NCBI GenBank assembly: GCA_964487505.1 | Contig: CAZARD010000096.1 | Location: 1-16,270, forward strand | Length of the DNA stretch: 16,270 nt | Direction of reading: 5' to 3' | DNA from: JAFDVJ01 sp964487505 | GTDB taxonomy: Bacteria; Acidobacteriota; Blastocatellia; Pyrinomonadales; Pyrinomonadaceae | Part shown: positions 1-6,909 of the stretch, one piece after another | How the letters are laid out: each line of letters begins with the position of its first letter | Numbering within the stretch: position 1 is the stretch's first letter | The notes under the pieces: model-generated | The model's input: the letters and a program-made list of their open reading frames with translations, nothing else | The model's database searches: none | Told to the model about the DNA's origin: nothing | Position numbers and translations under genes: made by a program

Positions 1-84
1 AGCTTTTTCATTTTCTTCCGCTCCCAAGACAGCAATCGACCGCGCCGCCAAATCCGGCACGATCGACTCGCTGTCCGACTTCAA
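1..84 (-). CDS. Possible 5' fragment of an unidentified gene, running off the left edge
   Basis: A reading frame open to the window edge begins at a TTG at 84-82. It is preceded on the minus strand by AAAGG five bases upstream, and an in-frame stop lies just before that. It would encode 28 residues beginning MKSDSESIVPDLAARS. Codon third positions are mostly G or C near the start, as in the other genes here. The product is not recognised. The opposite strand is also open from position 2 to a TAG at 107-109 (35 codons ending FKFTFNTLH), so this could instead be the tail of a plus-strand gene. The two readings cannot both be right, and I only weakly prefer the minus strand because of the ribosome-binding site. 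Confidence 0.25.
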   Translation of the reverse strand, partial: MKSDSESIVPDLAARSIAVLGAEENEKA

Positions 85-233
85 ATTTACCTTTAATACC
101 CTGCATTAGGCAAGAAATTTGTTTCGTCAAAAGTTACGCCGGAACAACCCTCTTTTTTGTTTCGATGCGGGTTTTCGATTTCAAGTGCGGCGAATTTTGG
201 TTTTCAGGTCCGATAAATTAATGTATTAGCACT

Positions 234-1988
234 ATGAGATTCCGAGGAATGATTCGCCCCGCAATTCGCAGGTTCACCGCGATATTCGTCTTGAAGGCCG
301 TGCTTCTGGCCGCCTTCGGGTTGTTTCCGACCGCGGCCAAAGGAGCGTTCCGCGAACCAGTTCGGGCACCGCGCGGAATGGTCGCGTCGCAGCACGAACT
401 TGCTTCGCGGATCGGCGTCGACGTGATGAGGAAGGGCGGGAACGCGGTCGATGCCGCGGTCGCCGTCGCGCTTGCATTGGCCGTCGTGTATCCCGAAGCC
501 GGAAACCTTGGCGGGGGCGGATTCATGCTCATCCGGTTCAAGGACGGGGCGACGCGCGCGATCGATTACCGCGAAATGGCGCCGCAGGCCGCCCACCGCG
601 ACGTCTTCATTGACAAGAACGGCGAACTGATCCGCGGCGAGGGCGGATCGCAGATCGGCTATCGTGCCTCGGGTGTTCCGGGAACGCCCGCCGGTCTCGA
701 CCTCGCATTCAAGAGTTTCGGATCGAAGAAGGTCGCGTGGCGCGATCTAGTTGAGCCCGCGCGCAGGCTCGCCCAGGACGGCTATGTCCTGTCGAACCGG
801 CTCGCTGAGCTTTTCGTGGCCTACAAGGACGATCTCGCCAAATACGAGGACAGTCGGAAGATATTTCTCAACAACGGGAGCTACTTCAAGGAAGGCGACG
901 TCCTGCGCCAGCCCGATCTCGCGCAGACCCTCGCGCGGATGCAGAAGTTCGGCGCGAACGAGTTCTATACCGGCAAGACGGCACAACTCATTGCGGACGA
1001 TATGAAGCGCAACCAAGGCCTGATGACGCTTGAAGATCTCAAGAACTACCGCGCCGTCGAGCGAACCCCGTTGCGCGGATCCTACCGCGGGCACGAGATC
1101 ATCACGATGCCGCCGCCCAGTTCGGGCGGGATCGTGATGCTCCAAGTGCTGAACATGCTCGAGCGCTACGACATTGCGAAGCTCGGCTACAATTCGGCCC
1201 AGCGTTATCATCTGGTCGCCGAATCGCTGAGGCGCGCTTTTGCCGACCGCGCCGCTTACCTCGGTGATCCGGACTTCGCGAAGGTGCCGACCTCGCAGTT
1301 GATCGACAAGAAATACGCCGAAAAACGCGCCGAATCGATCAATCTGACGCAGGCTTCGAAGAGTTCCGAACTGGGGGCAGGCGAGGTAACGATCTCGGAA
1401 GGCACCGAAACCACGCATTTCACGGTCGCCGACGCGGACGGGAACGTCGTCACGAACACGTACACGATCAACGATCTTTACGGCTCGGCGGTGACGATCA
1501 AGGGAACGGGCGTGCTGATGAACGACGAGATGGACGATTTTGCGGCGCGCCCCGGAAAGCCGAACATGTTCGGACTTATTCAGGGAGAGAACAACTCGGT
1601 GCAACCCAAAAAGCGTCCCCTGTCGTCGATGACGCCGACGATCGTGCTGCGCAAGGACGGATCTTTCTGGTTCGCCCTCGGCGCGCGCGGCGGCCCGCGG
1701 ATCATTTCGGCGGTGACGCAAGCGGTAATAAATGTCGTCGATCACGGGCTCAACATCCAAGCCGCGATTGACGCGCCGCGCATCCACCACCAGTGGTTTC
1801 CCGACGAACTGGTCTTCGAGCCGCTCGGCATGTCGCCCGATACGATCTCGATACTTACCGCGCTCGGCCACAAATTCGCGGCGCGTCCGATCAACGTCGC
1901 GTCGGCAACCGGGATCATGTTCGATGAAAAAGGGGTTCGCCTTGGGGCGATAGATTCGCGCAGCGACGGCGAAGCGATCGGCTACTGA
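234..1988 (+). CDS. ggt: Gamma-glutamyltransferase (gamma-glutamyltranspeptidase), periplasmic
   Basis: This Ntn-hydrolase cleaves the gamma-glutamyl bond of glutathione and related compounds, transferring the glutamyl group to water or an amino acid. The 584-residue length is typical of the full family. Residues 1-37 are a basic region, a hydrophobic stretch and a small-residue end (TAAKGA), so export is likely. Visible hallmarks, by comparison with the E. coli enzyme, are: R113 in DYREMAP (glutamate binding); T393 in ETTHFTVAD, the Thr that becomes the N-terminus of the small subunit after self-cleavage; NDEMDDF at 430-436; PLSSM at 462-466; and GGPR at 486-489. The lid loop between MDDF and PLSSM is present. 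The start is uncertain: no good ribosome-binding site precedes 234, and an in-frame ATG lies at 249. The 3' end overlaps the convergent zinc-ribbon gene by 7 bases. Catalytic residues look complete. Assignment is firm; the natural substrate is not. Confidence 0.96.
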   Translation: MRFRGMIRPAIRRFTAIFVLKAVLLAAFGLFPTAAKGAFREPVRAPRGMVASQHELASRIGVDVMRKGGNAVDAAVAVALALAVVYPEAGNLGGGGFMLIRFKDGATRAIDYREMAPQAAHRDVFIDKNGELIRGEGGSQIGYRASGVPGTPAGLDLAFKSFGSKKVAWRDLVEPARRLAQDGYVLSNRLAELFVAYKDDLAKYEDSRKIFLNNGSYFKEGDVLRQPDLAQTLARMQKFGANEFYTGKTAQLIADDMKRNQGLMTLEDLKNYRAVERTPLRGSYRGHEIITMPPPSSGGIVMLQVLNMLERYDIAKLGYNSAQRYHLVAESLRRAFADRAAYLGDPDFAKVPTSQLIDKKYAEKRAESINLTQASKSSELGAGEVTISEGTETTHFTVADADGNVVTNTYTINDLYGSAVTIKGTGVLMNDEMDDFAARPGKPNMFGLIQGENNSVQPKKRPLSSMTPTIVLRKDGSFWFALGARGGPRIISAVTQAVINVVDHGLNIQAAIDAPRIHHQWFPDELVFEPLGMSPDTISILTALGHKFAARPINVASATGIMFDEKGVRLGAIDSRSDGEAIGY

Positions 1989-2527
1989 TCGCCTTCCTTT
2001 TCGAGAAGGCGCGTCGTACTTTCGGTGACGCTCGTCGGCTGCAGATCATTCGTTTCGCGCCAGCTGCCGGCGGTCGGCATCCGCAGATCCGAAACCGGGA
2101 TCGAGGTCTGCGAACCCAAGGTTCCGCGAACGGCGGACGGTCCGATCTGCATAAAACTGTCCGCCGGGACGAGTCCGGCCGGCGCGGCGCCGCTTTCGAA
2201 CATCGCCGCGTAGACGATTCGGAGAAGCCCGCCCATGAAACTCAACACGGCGGCGATCGATACGAAAAGCGGGCTGAAATGAAGCGCGGCGCTCGTGATT
2301 GCGATCAGCGGGACGATCAGGAAGCAACCGACGAGCATTATCCACGCTCCCTGCTTGATGCCGCGCTTTCGCGGAGAATCGGGTTTCGGCCCGCTGTCGG
2401 CAACACGGCTCAGAGACGCGCCGCCGGCGGCAATGACCTCGCCGACGCCCGCCAACGGGAAACCGCAGCCCGAGCAAAATCGGGTCGCGTCGCTTACCTG
2501 CTGTTTTCCGCAAACCGGGCAATACAT
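1982..2527 (-). CDS. Zinc-ribbon protein with two membrane segments and SVTE-TT tail (paralogue B)
   Basis: The 181-residue protein starts with a zinc ribbon, CPVC (C3, C6) and CSGC (C18, C21). A basic linker (SPRKRGIKQG) and two hydrophobic segments at about 61-80 and 84-110 follow, then a polar C-terminal domain. The tail contains AGSWRETNDLQPTSVTES (153-170), nearly identical to that of its upstream neighbour. Its start lies one base after the neighbour's stop, with AGGAAG about 9 bases upstream inside that gene, so the two are almost certainly co-transcribed and translationally linked. Its 3' end overlaps ggt by 7 bases. Zinc-ribbon plus TM proteins of this kind are usually annotated as hypothetical, and I know no proven function. 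The layout suggests an inner-membrane protein with the ribbon in the cytoplasm. A role as sensor, scaffold or adaptor would be a guess. Confidence 0.8.
   Translation of the reverse strand: MYCPVCGKQQVSDATRFCSGCGFPLAGVGEVIAAGGASLSRVADSGPKPDSPRKRGIKQGAWIMLVGCFLIVPLIAITSAALHFSPLFVSIAAVLSFMGGLLRIVYAAMFESGAAPAGLVPADSFMQIGPSAVRGTLGSQTSIPVSDLRMPTAGSWRETNDLQPTSVTESTTRLLEKEGDQ
1990..2011. other. Hairpin at the ggt / zinc-ribbon convergent junction
   Basis: CGCCTTC (1990-1996) and GAAGGCG (2005-2011) form a perfect 7-bp stem with an 8-base loop, starting two bases after the ggt stop codon. It also lies inside the last codons of the convergent zinc-ribbon gene. No T tract follows on either strand, so it is not a standard intrinsic terminator. 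It could slow polymerase or protect the ggt mRNA end, but may be chance. Confidence 0.3.
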
Positions 2528-2528
2528 C

Positions 2529-3229
2529 TCAATTCGCTTCCTTGAAGAACTTCGTCGTGCCCTCGGTCACGCTCGTCGGCTGCAGATCGTTCGTGTCGCG
2601 CCAGCTTCCCGCCACCGGTGGCGCGTAAGCGCTTGCCGGGATGCTCTGTTGCGGCGGCAACGAGCCCGCTGCGCGTTGGCCGCCGAAATAGTTCTGCTGC
2701 CCCGCCTCAGCCTGATAGACCGGAATGCCGACATTCAGTTTGGAATCCTTCGGTAGAAACAAAAAGGAGATCAAGAGCATCAGGACCGTTCCGAAGAAAC
2801 CGAGTATCGCGAGCGATCCCGTGACCTCGTCGGGCGCGTTCGCCACGCCCGACAGCGGCAGAAGGATCATCGTGACGACCACGAACCAAACCGCCGAGAG
2901 TTTGAGTCCGGTCTTCCGCGAGAACCATTTGCCGGGCGACGGCAGGTCGTTAAGCTGGGGAAGCGNNNNNNNNNNNNNNNNNNNNNNNNNNNNNNNNNNN
3001 NNNNNNNNNNNNNNNNNNNNNNNNNNNNNNNNNNNNNNNNNNNNNNNNNNNNNNNNNNNNNNNNNGTCTTCCGCGAGAACCATTTGCCGGGCGACGGCAG
3101 GTCGTTAAGCTGGGGAAGCGTGCCGTTGTTTGCGACGACCTGAGAAACGAGGTCGAGCGGCAACCCGCATCGCGAGCAAAAACGCGTGTCTTCGGAAATT
3201 TGTTGTTGACCGCAGCGGGGACAGTGCAT
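2529..3229 (-). CDS. Zinc-ribbon protein with two membrane segments and SVTE-TT tail (paralogue A), split by an assembly gap
   Basis: The scaffolded sequence breaks this gene with 100 Ns, but the 55 bases on either side of the Ns are identical. Removing one copy and the Ns (155 bases) yields one continuous frame of 181 residues, the same length as paralogue B. The start at 3229 has GGAG seven bases upstream. The protein has a zinc ribbon CPRC (C3, C6) and CSRC (C18, C21), then SPGKWFSRK before two hydrophobic segments at about 60-78 and 87-107. A proline/glutamine-rich linker follows, and the tail AGSWRDTNDLQPTSVTEG lies at 155-172. Only the ends and general layout match paralogue B; the middle has diverged, suggesting an old tandem duplication with selection on the ribbon and tail. 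The apparent frameshift is an artefact, not a pseudogene. Function unknown. Confidence 0.8.
2911..3120. other. Assembly gap (100 N) flanked by a 55-base duplicate
   Basis: Ns occupy 2966-3065. Bases 2911-2965 and 3066-3120 are identical over 55 positions and abut the Ns exactly. This is what results when two contigs sharing a 55-base k-mer overlap are scaffolded with a fixed-length gap instead of being merged. The duplication is very probably not biological, and the true sequence should be 155 bases shorter here. Confidence 0.92.
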
Positions 3230-3310
3230 TGTTGACTCCAGAGATCGTTTTCGGGAAACAGCCCGAAAGCACAACGAATTCTGCCACGAAAATGTTTCGT
3301 CCGCAATCGC

Positions 3311-3787
3311 CTATCGGCGCGAAAGCTTCTCATCTGAGAAAACGCGGAAAACTCCGCAGGCCCGCCCGTAGTAATGCTCGCCCCTGATCAAAGCGTCGAG
3401 CAGGATGTCGAAGATCGTTCGCAGATTTTCCGGGGCCGGTATCATCCGCCGGAGATCGTCATCGGAAACCAGGAAACCGAACGCCCGTTGTCGGACTTCG
3501 TCGACTTCGTCGAGGTAACCTGCCAGCAGTTCCGGCGTCGCAAGCGATTCGGGCAGGGTCCATTCGAACGGATCATCCCAAAGACGCGTGGTGATCCCGC
3601 CGCACGTCGACTCAACGGCCGCCGCGGACCTCAGGACATATTCGCCGCAACTGTTGACCGGGAACAACGCATCGGTTTCCCGCGGCTGCCAGTAAAGTCG
3701 TTCCGCCGGGACGCGCGCGACCAGTTCCTGCAGCCGGTGATGAAGATCCGCGAATCGTGTCTCGAAACTCTCGAGTTCGTTGCGCAT
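3311..3787 (-). CDS. DinB-like four-helix protein, metal site apparently degenerate
   Basis: The 158-residue, mostly helical protein carries LYWQP (31-35) after an amphipathic N-terminal helix, a signature common in the DinB/YfiT-like superfamily. Lengths near 150-170 residues are usual there. Members typically hold a divalent metal with three histidines, one on helix 2 and two near the C-terminal helices. Here the helix-2 region (SCGEYVLRSAAAVES, 46-60) has no histidine, and only H138 in RGEHYYGR remains as a plausible ligand. If the family call is right, the protein has lost the classical metal site and may bind something else or be structural. It lies 81 bases upstream of the zinc-ribbon pair on the same strand, so co-transcription is possible. 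The start at 3787 has no strong ribosome-binding site. The family call rests on fold signature only. Confidence 0.55.
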   Translation of the reverse strand: MRNELESFETRFADLHHRLQELVARVPAERLYWQPRETDALFPVNSCGEYVLRSAAAVESTCGGITTRLWDDPFEWTLPESLATPELLAGYLDEVDEVRQRAFGFLVSDDDLRRMIPAPENLRTIFDILLDALIRGEHYYGRACGVFRVFSDEKLSRR

Positions 3788-3852
3788 AGCAAAAGGGACA
3801 GCACGATTCTACGCGCCGTCCCCGGATTTGTCACCGCCCGAACGCGATGGCC

Positions 3853-4215
3853 TCAGCGTTTTCGGAACTTCCGGTCGGATTCGATGATTGCCAGGCCGTA
3901 ATTCTTGCCGTTCCAGTTGAACCCGCTTTGGAGTTTGCCCTTGACGCCGACCTCGGTTCCCTTCGACGGTACGCCGTTTTCGGTAAAGACCCAGATCGAG
4001 CCCGTCCCGTCATCGACCTTGTAAACGCCGCCGCGCACTTTTGTGAACGGGATATTGACGCCGTATGCGTCGCGGACGACACCGGCGACGGCGACCTCCT
4101 TGTTCTGATAGCGCGACGGATTGGCCTCGATGTCCCCGATGCTCTTGCGCTCCGGACATGCGACTGTCATCAGCCCGACAACCAATAGAAACCCAACAAT
4201 CAGCAGCTTTTTCAT
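3853..4215 (-). CDS. Small lipoprotein with an OB-fold domain
   Basis: I chose the ATG at 4215 (MKKLLIVGFLLVVGLMTVAC) because AGGAAG sits five bases upstream and a complete lipoprotein signal begins there; upstream ATGs would bury it. The mature 101-residue protein would start at lipidated C20. Residues about 39-113 read as a five-strand OB-fold of the tRNA_anti-like type: VAVAGVVRDA, then GVYKVDDGTGSIWVF, then GTEVGVKGKL, and finally YGLAIIES. Domains like this occur in small envelope proteins and need not bind nucleic acid. The lipobox has Thr rather than Leu at -3, as does the other lipoprotein in this window. It is transcribed away from the helical-repeat gene at 4410, with about 190 bases of shared upstream DNA. 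Function unknown; lipoprotein status fairly certain, OB-fold probable. Confidence 0.75.
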   Translation of the reverse strand: MKKLLIVGFLLVVGLMTVACPERKSIGDIEANPSRYQNKEVAVAGVVRDAYGVNIPFTKVRGGVYKVDDGTGSIWVFTENGVPSKGTEVGVKGKLQSGFNWNGKNYGLAIIESDRKFRKR

Positions 4216-4344
4216 CGTTCTTCCTGTTCCTCTCAAGTAAGTTTCGTCGTAAAACCCGGGACGGTCTCCGTCCGTTACAGAGATTCGTTCCGGCGTCAAA
4301 AGTTTGCCAACGAATTTCGGCCGGAAGCCATCTGATCCGACGTT

Positions 4345-4372
4345 TTGAGAAAGCGGCACGCAATGCTATATT
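4345..4372 (+). promoter_or_regulatory. Putative sigma70-type promoter for the helical-repeat protein operon
   Basis: TTGAGA (4345-4350) and TATATT (4367-4372) are separated by 16 bases, in an otherwise GC-rich region. Transcription would begin near 4379, leaving a short leader that includes AGGAG at 4392-4396. Position relative to the start at 4410 is good. Prediction is by eye only. Confidence 0.45.
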
Positions 4373-4409
4373 CCAAACTTATTCAACATTCAGGAGATAT
4401 CTGGGAACA

Positions 4410-5345
4410 ATGAAGAACATTTTGGCGGTCGCGGCTTTGGCGATCATTTCGGTCGTGCTCGCGGCCCCGGCGATGGCGCAGAAACAGCCGTCGAAAGACG
4501 AGTGGTTCCAGCAGATCGCGAAGCTCTCGAATTCCAAAAAGAACGAAGATCGCGAGAAAGCGTACCAGCAGAGCAAAGAATATCTGGCGCAGTACGGGAA
4601 AGACGCGGACGACAAGGCGAAGAAGATTCGTGGGTTTCTTGAAGGCTATCGTTTCGGTGAATTCAACAAGGCGGTCGACGACGTGCGGATGGCTGATGCC
4701 CTGCGTTACGGGAAGGACATACTGGCCGAAGAACCCGAGAACAGTTATGTGACGATGAATCTCGCCTACTGCGCGCTCGACGCGTTCACGAAAAAGCAGG
4801 ACAATTCGTTCTTCGGCGACGGCATCAATTATGCCCAGCAGACGATCACGCTTTTTGAAGACGGAAAGCTGCCGAAGGATTTCAAGCCGTTCAAGGACCA
4901 GGCCGAAGTCACGGCGCTGATGTACTACGCGATGGGAACGTTTTCGGTCGAGGGCGATCTGAAAGGCGCGGCCTACTATTTCCAGAAGTCCGTTTCCTAC
5001 GAATCGCAGGTCAAATCGAAATCGTACCCGTATTACATCGTCGCGTTCTATTATGAGCGCAAGTACGAAACTCTCGCGGCGGATTTTCAGAAAAAGCACG
5101 GCAGCAAATCGACCGAGGACGCGGCGATGAAGGCCGATCGCGAAAAGATCGACGCGGTGATCGACGCGATGATCGACGCCTACGCCCGGACCGTAAAACT
5201 CGGCGAACCCGAGAACAACCCGAATCTCCCGACCTGGAAGGCTCGCCTGGCGCAGGTCTACCAGTTTCGGAAGGGCTCCGACAAGGGACTGGCCGAATTC
5301 ATAAATACGGTCCTTAGCAAGCCGCTCGAAGAGGTCATCCAGTAA
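4410..5345 (+). CDS. Exported alpha-helical repeat (TPR-like) protein
   Basis: The 311-residue protein has a clear signal peptide, MKNILAVAALAIISVVLA ending APAMA, with predicted cleavage before Q24. The frame is open far upstream, but only this start gives the signal peptide. AGGAG at 4392-4396 is 13 bases from the ATG, rather far, and GGGA lies at 4403-4406. The mature part is helical with TPR-like spacing: roughly 88-125 (ADALRYGKDILAEEP, then YVTMNLAYCALDAF) and 168-225 (ALMYYAMGTFSVEGDLKGAAYYFQKSV, here cited by position 170-196). A charged lysine-rich region occupies 25-75. Such proteins usually mediate protein contacts in the periplasm; no enzyme motif is visible. The gene lies 18 bases before the CrtC-like gene, so they probably form an operon. 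I do not recognise a specific family. Confidence 0.75.
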   Translation: MKNILAVAALAIISVVLAAPAMAQKQPSKDEWFQQIAKLSNSKKNEDREKAYQQSKEYLAQYGKDADDKAKKIRGFLEGYRFGEFNKAVDDVRMADALRYGKDILAEEPENSYVTMNLAYCALDAFTKKQDNSFFGDGINYAQQTITLFEDGKLPKDFKPFKDQAEVTALMYYAMGTFSVEGDLKGAAYYFQKSVSYESQVKSKSYPYYIVAFYYERKYETLAADFQKKHGSKSTEDAAMKADREKIDAVIDAMIDAYARTVKLGEPENNPNLPTWKARLAQVYQFRKGSDKGLAEFINTVLSKPLEEVIQ

Positions 5346-5363
5346 GCGACGAAACTACAGAAG

Positions 5364-6431
5364 ATGACGGCCGAAGACAATCTCGCGCTCGAACGATTCC
5401 GATTCTCGTCCAGTATCGCGGATGACGTTTGGCACGAAAAGACCGACGCCAAGGCCTATGAATGGTGGTATTTCGACGCCTTGAGCGACGACGGTCGCGA
5501 TTCGGTCGTCATCATTTTCCTCGACAATTTCATCTTTTCGCCTCGCTATAACCGGTCCGACAACGACGGTACGCAGGGTCGGATCCCGGCCGTCGCGTTC
5601 TTCTACTACCGCGACGGCAAACCGGTCTATCGTGCGATAAACGAGTTCCTCCCCGAAGAGTTCGAGGCCGGACACGAGACCCCTTTCTGCCAGATCGGCG
5701 AAAGCGGCTTCGAATTCCGTTCCGCGCCATACGGTTCCGGCTATATGATCCGGATCAATGCCAAGCTCCACCGCGGATTCGCGCTTTCCGCAAAGTTCGA
5801 ATGGTTGACGGTCGAGGGCGACTTTCACGAGGCGGACCGGCGGGACGGATCGCATCATTGGAACCTTGTCATCCCGCGCGCCGACGTTTCGGGAAAAGTT
5901 ACCGTTTCGGATGCGAGCGGCGCCGCGGTCGACACGATTCATTTTCGCGGGACGGGCTATCACGACCACAACTACGACAACCGCTGGTTGCCGGAAACGG
6001 TCAGCGACTGGCAGTGGGGCCGGGCGCATTTCAACGATTCGTCCGCGGTGTTTTATCGGTACAACGAATGCGACGGCGGGTCGGTGACGAAACTGCTCAC
6101 GGTCCGCGACGGCGAACTCCGCCATCGCGACGCGGTCTACGCGGAGTTCAACCGGCGGCGCGATATATTCGGCATTGCGTTCCCACAGCGGATGACGTTC
6201 GTTTCCGAGGACAACATGCGGTTGCGCGTGAAGCACGTGAAGACCATCGACTCGAGTTTCTTTTACCTCAGGTTCCTGTGCGAAATGACCTTGACGCTTC
6301 GTGACGGAAAGCCGCGCCGCGCGGTCGGCATCACCGAGTATCTGGCCCCGAAAACACTCCGATACCGCTGGCTCGACTGGCTGATCGATATGCGCATCGG
6401 CCGCGAAGGCAAAGGTGCGAAGATCAAGTGA
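5364..6431 (+). CDS. CrtC/AttH-type lipocalin-like protein (carotenoid 1,2-hydratase family)
   Basis: The 355-residue protein has no signal peptide. It shows family hallmarks of hydroxyneurosporene synthase (CrtC), a water-adding enzyme acting on the terminal double bond of acyclic carotenoids: YEWWYFDA at 32-39 near the N-terminus, then GTGYHDHNYDNRWLP (196-210) and WQWGRA (216-221). The rest is beta-rich with alternating hydrophobic residues, in line with two lipocalin-like barrels. CrtC-like proteins outside phototrophs are widespread and often act on unknown hydrophobic substrates. No phytoene synthase, desaturase or other carotenoid gene is in the window, so carotenoid hydration should not be assumed. 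It follows the exported helical-repeat protein by 18 bases; only a weak AGAAG precedes the ATG, suggesting coupling to upstream translation. The heptamer repeat tract begins inside its stop codon. Confidence 0.75.
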   Translation: MTAEDNLALERFRFSSSIADDVWHEKTDAKAYEWWYFDALSDDGRDSVVIIFLDNFIFSPRYNRSDNDGTQGRIPAVAFFYYRDGKPVYRAINEFLPEEFEAGHETPFCQIGESGFEFRSAPYGSGYMIRINAKLHRGFALSAKFEWLTVEGDFHEADRRDGSHHWNLVIPRADVSGKVTVSDASGAAVDTIHFRGTGYHDHNYDNRWLPETVSDWQWGRAHFNDSSAVFYRYNECDGGSVTKLLTVRDGELRHRDAVYAEFNRRRDIFGIAFPQRMTFVSEDNMRLRVKHVKTIDSSFFYLRFLCEMTLTLRDGKPRRAVGITEYLAPKTLRYRWLDWLIDMRIGREGKGAKIK

Positions 6432-6541
6432 TTTGGGATTTTCGATTTTGGATTTTGGATTTTCGATTTCAGATGCCCTCGAGGACGTTGGGCGGGCCGA
6501 ACGTCAATCCAAAATCGAAAATCCAAGATCCAAAATCGAAG
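6430..6541. repeat. AT-rich heptamer repeat forming a long hairpin between convergent genes
   Basis: Six consecutive 7-bp units of the form GATTTTS or close variants run from 6430 to 6471, and inverted copies occupy 6506-6541. Positions 6441-6469 pair with 6540-6512 over 29 positions, 28 as Watson-Crick pairs and one as G-U. The loop holds a smaller stem, GACGTT (6484-6489) with AACGTC (6500-6505). The element sits exactly between the stop codons of two convergent genes, so a two-way transcription end or mRNA 3' barrier is plausible. Base composition differs sharply from the GC-rich surroundings. Confidence 0.85.
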
Positions 6542-6548
6542 TCCGATC

Positions 6549-6875
6549 TCAGTCCACTGATTCCCTGATCTTGACTGCCGTTCCGTAGGCCAGGACCTCA
6601 GTGCAACCCTGCGAGAATTCGGTCGAATCGAATCGCATTCCGATGATCGCATCGGCGCCGATCTCGTGGGCGTGCTGAACCATCCGGCTCGTCGCCTCGC
6701 GCCGGGCGTTCTCGCAAACGTGCGTGAACTCTTCGATGTTGCCCCCGACGATCGACTTGAATCCGCCGATGATCCCGCGTCCGATGCCTGTCGCTCGCAC
6801 GACGATGCCGCGGACCACGCCGCGGTATTCGACGATCTCGTGGCCGGAGATCTCGTTGCCGGTCGTAATGATCAT
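6549..6875 (-). CDS. UPF0145 / YbjQ-family protein
   Basis: The 108-residue protein matches the YbjQ family over its full length. Visible features are MIITTGNEISGHEIVEYRGVV, read in part as 1-20, then GGNIEEFTHVCENARREA (44-61), GADAIIGMRFDST (73-85) and a final beta strand EVLAYGTAVKI. Family members form small oligomeric rings and are often labelled putative heavy-metal-binding, but a biochemical role has not been firmly shown to my knowledge. A strong AAAGGAG lies about seven bases before the ATG. The gene follows the FtsX-type permease by 34 bases on the same strand, so it is likely the last gene of the ABC operon while having its own strong initiation site. The family call is solid; the function is not. 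Confidence 0.9.
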   Translation of the reverse strand: MIITTGNEISGHEIVEYRGVVRGIVVRATGIGRGIIGGFKSIVGGNIEEFTHVCENARREATSRMVQHAHEIGADAIIGMRFDSTEFSQGCTEVLAYGTAVKIRESVD

Positions 6876-6909
6876 TTTCTTGCTCCTTTATCCATAACCG
6901 CCGATCGGA

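Noticed and set aside
169..185. Third copy of the heptamer repeat upstream of ggt
   Set aside because: GGGTTTTCGATTTCAAG resembles 6457-6473 but is only about two units long, with no register beyond; probably chance or a remnant.
747..1871. 374-codon open frame on the minus strand inside ggt
   Set aside because: Arg/His-rich, no domain, fully antisense to a gene with all GGT catalytic motifs.
2867..3274. Frameshifted or duplicated pseudogene around the N block
   Set aside because: The identical 55-base flanks and the fixed 100 Ns point to an unmerged contig overlap; merging gives an intact ORF.
4065..4409. N-terminal extension of the helical-repeat protein
   Set aside because: Open in frame, but it would bury a clear signal peptide and overlap the divergent lipoprotein gene; the ATG at 4410 is far better.
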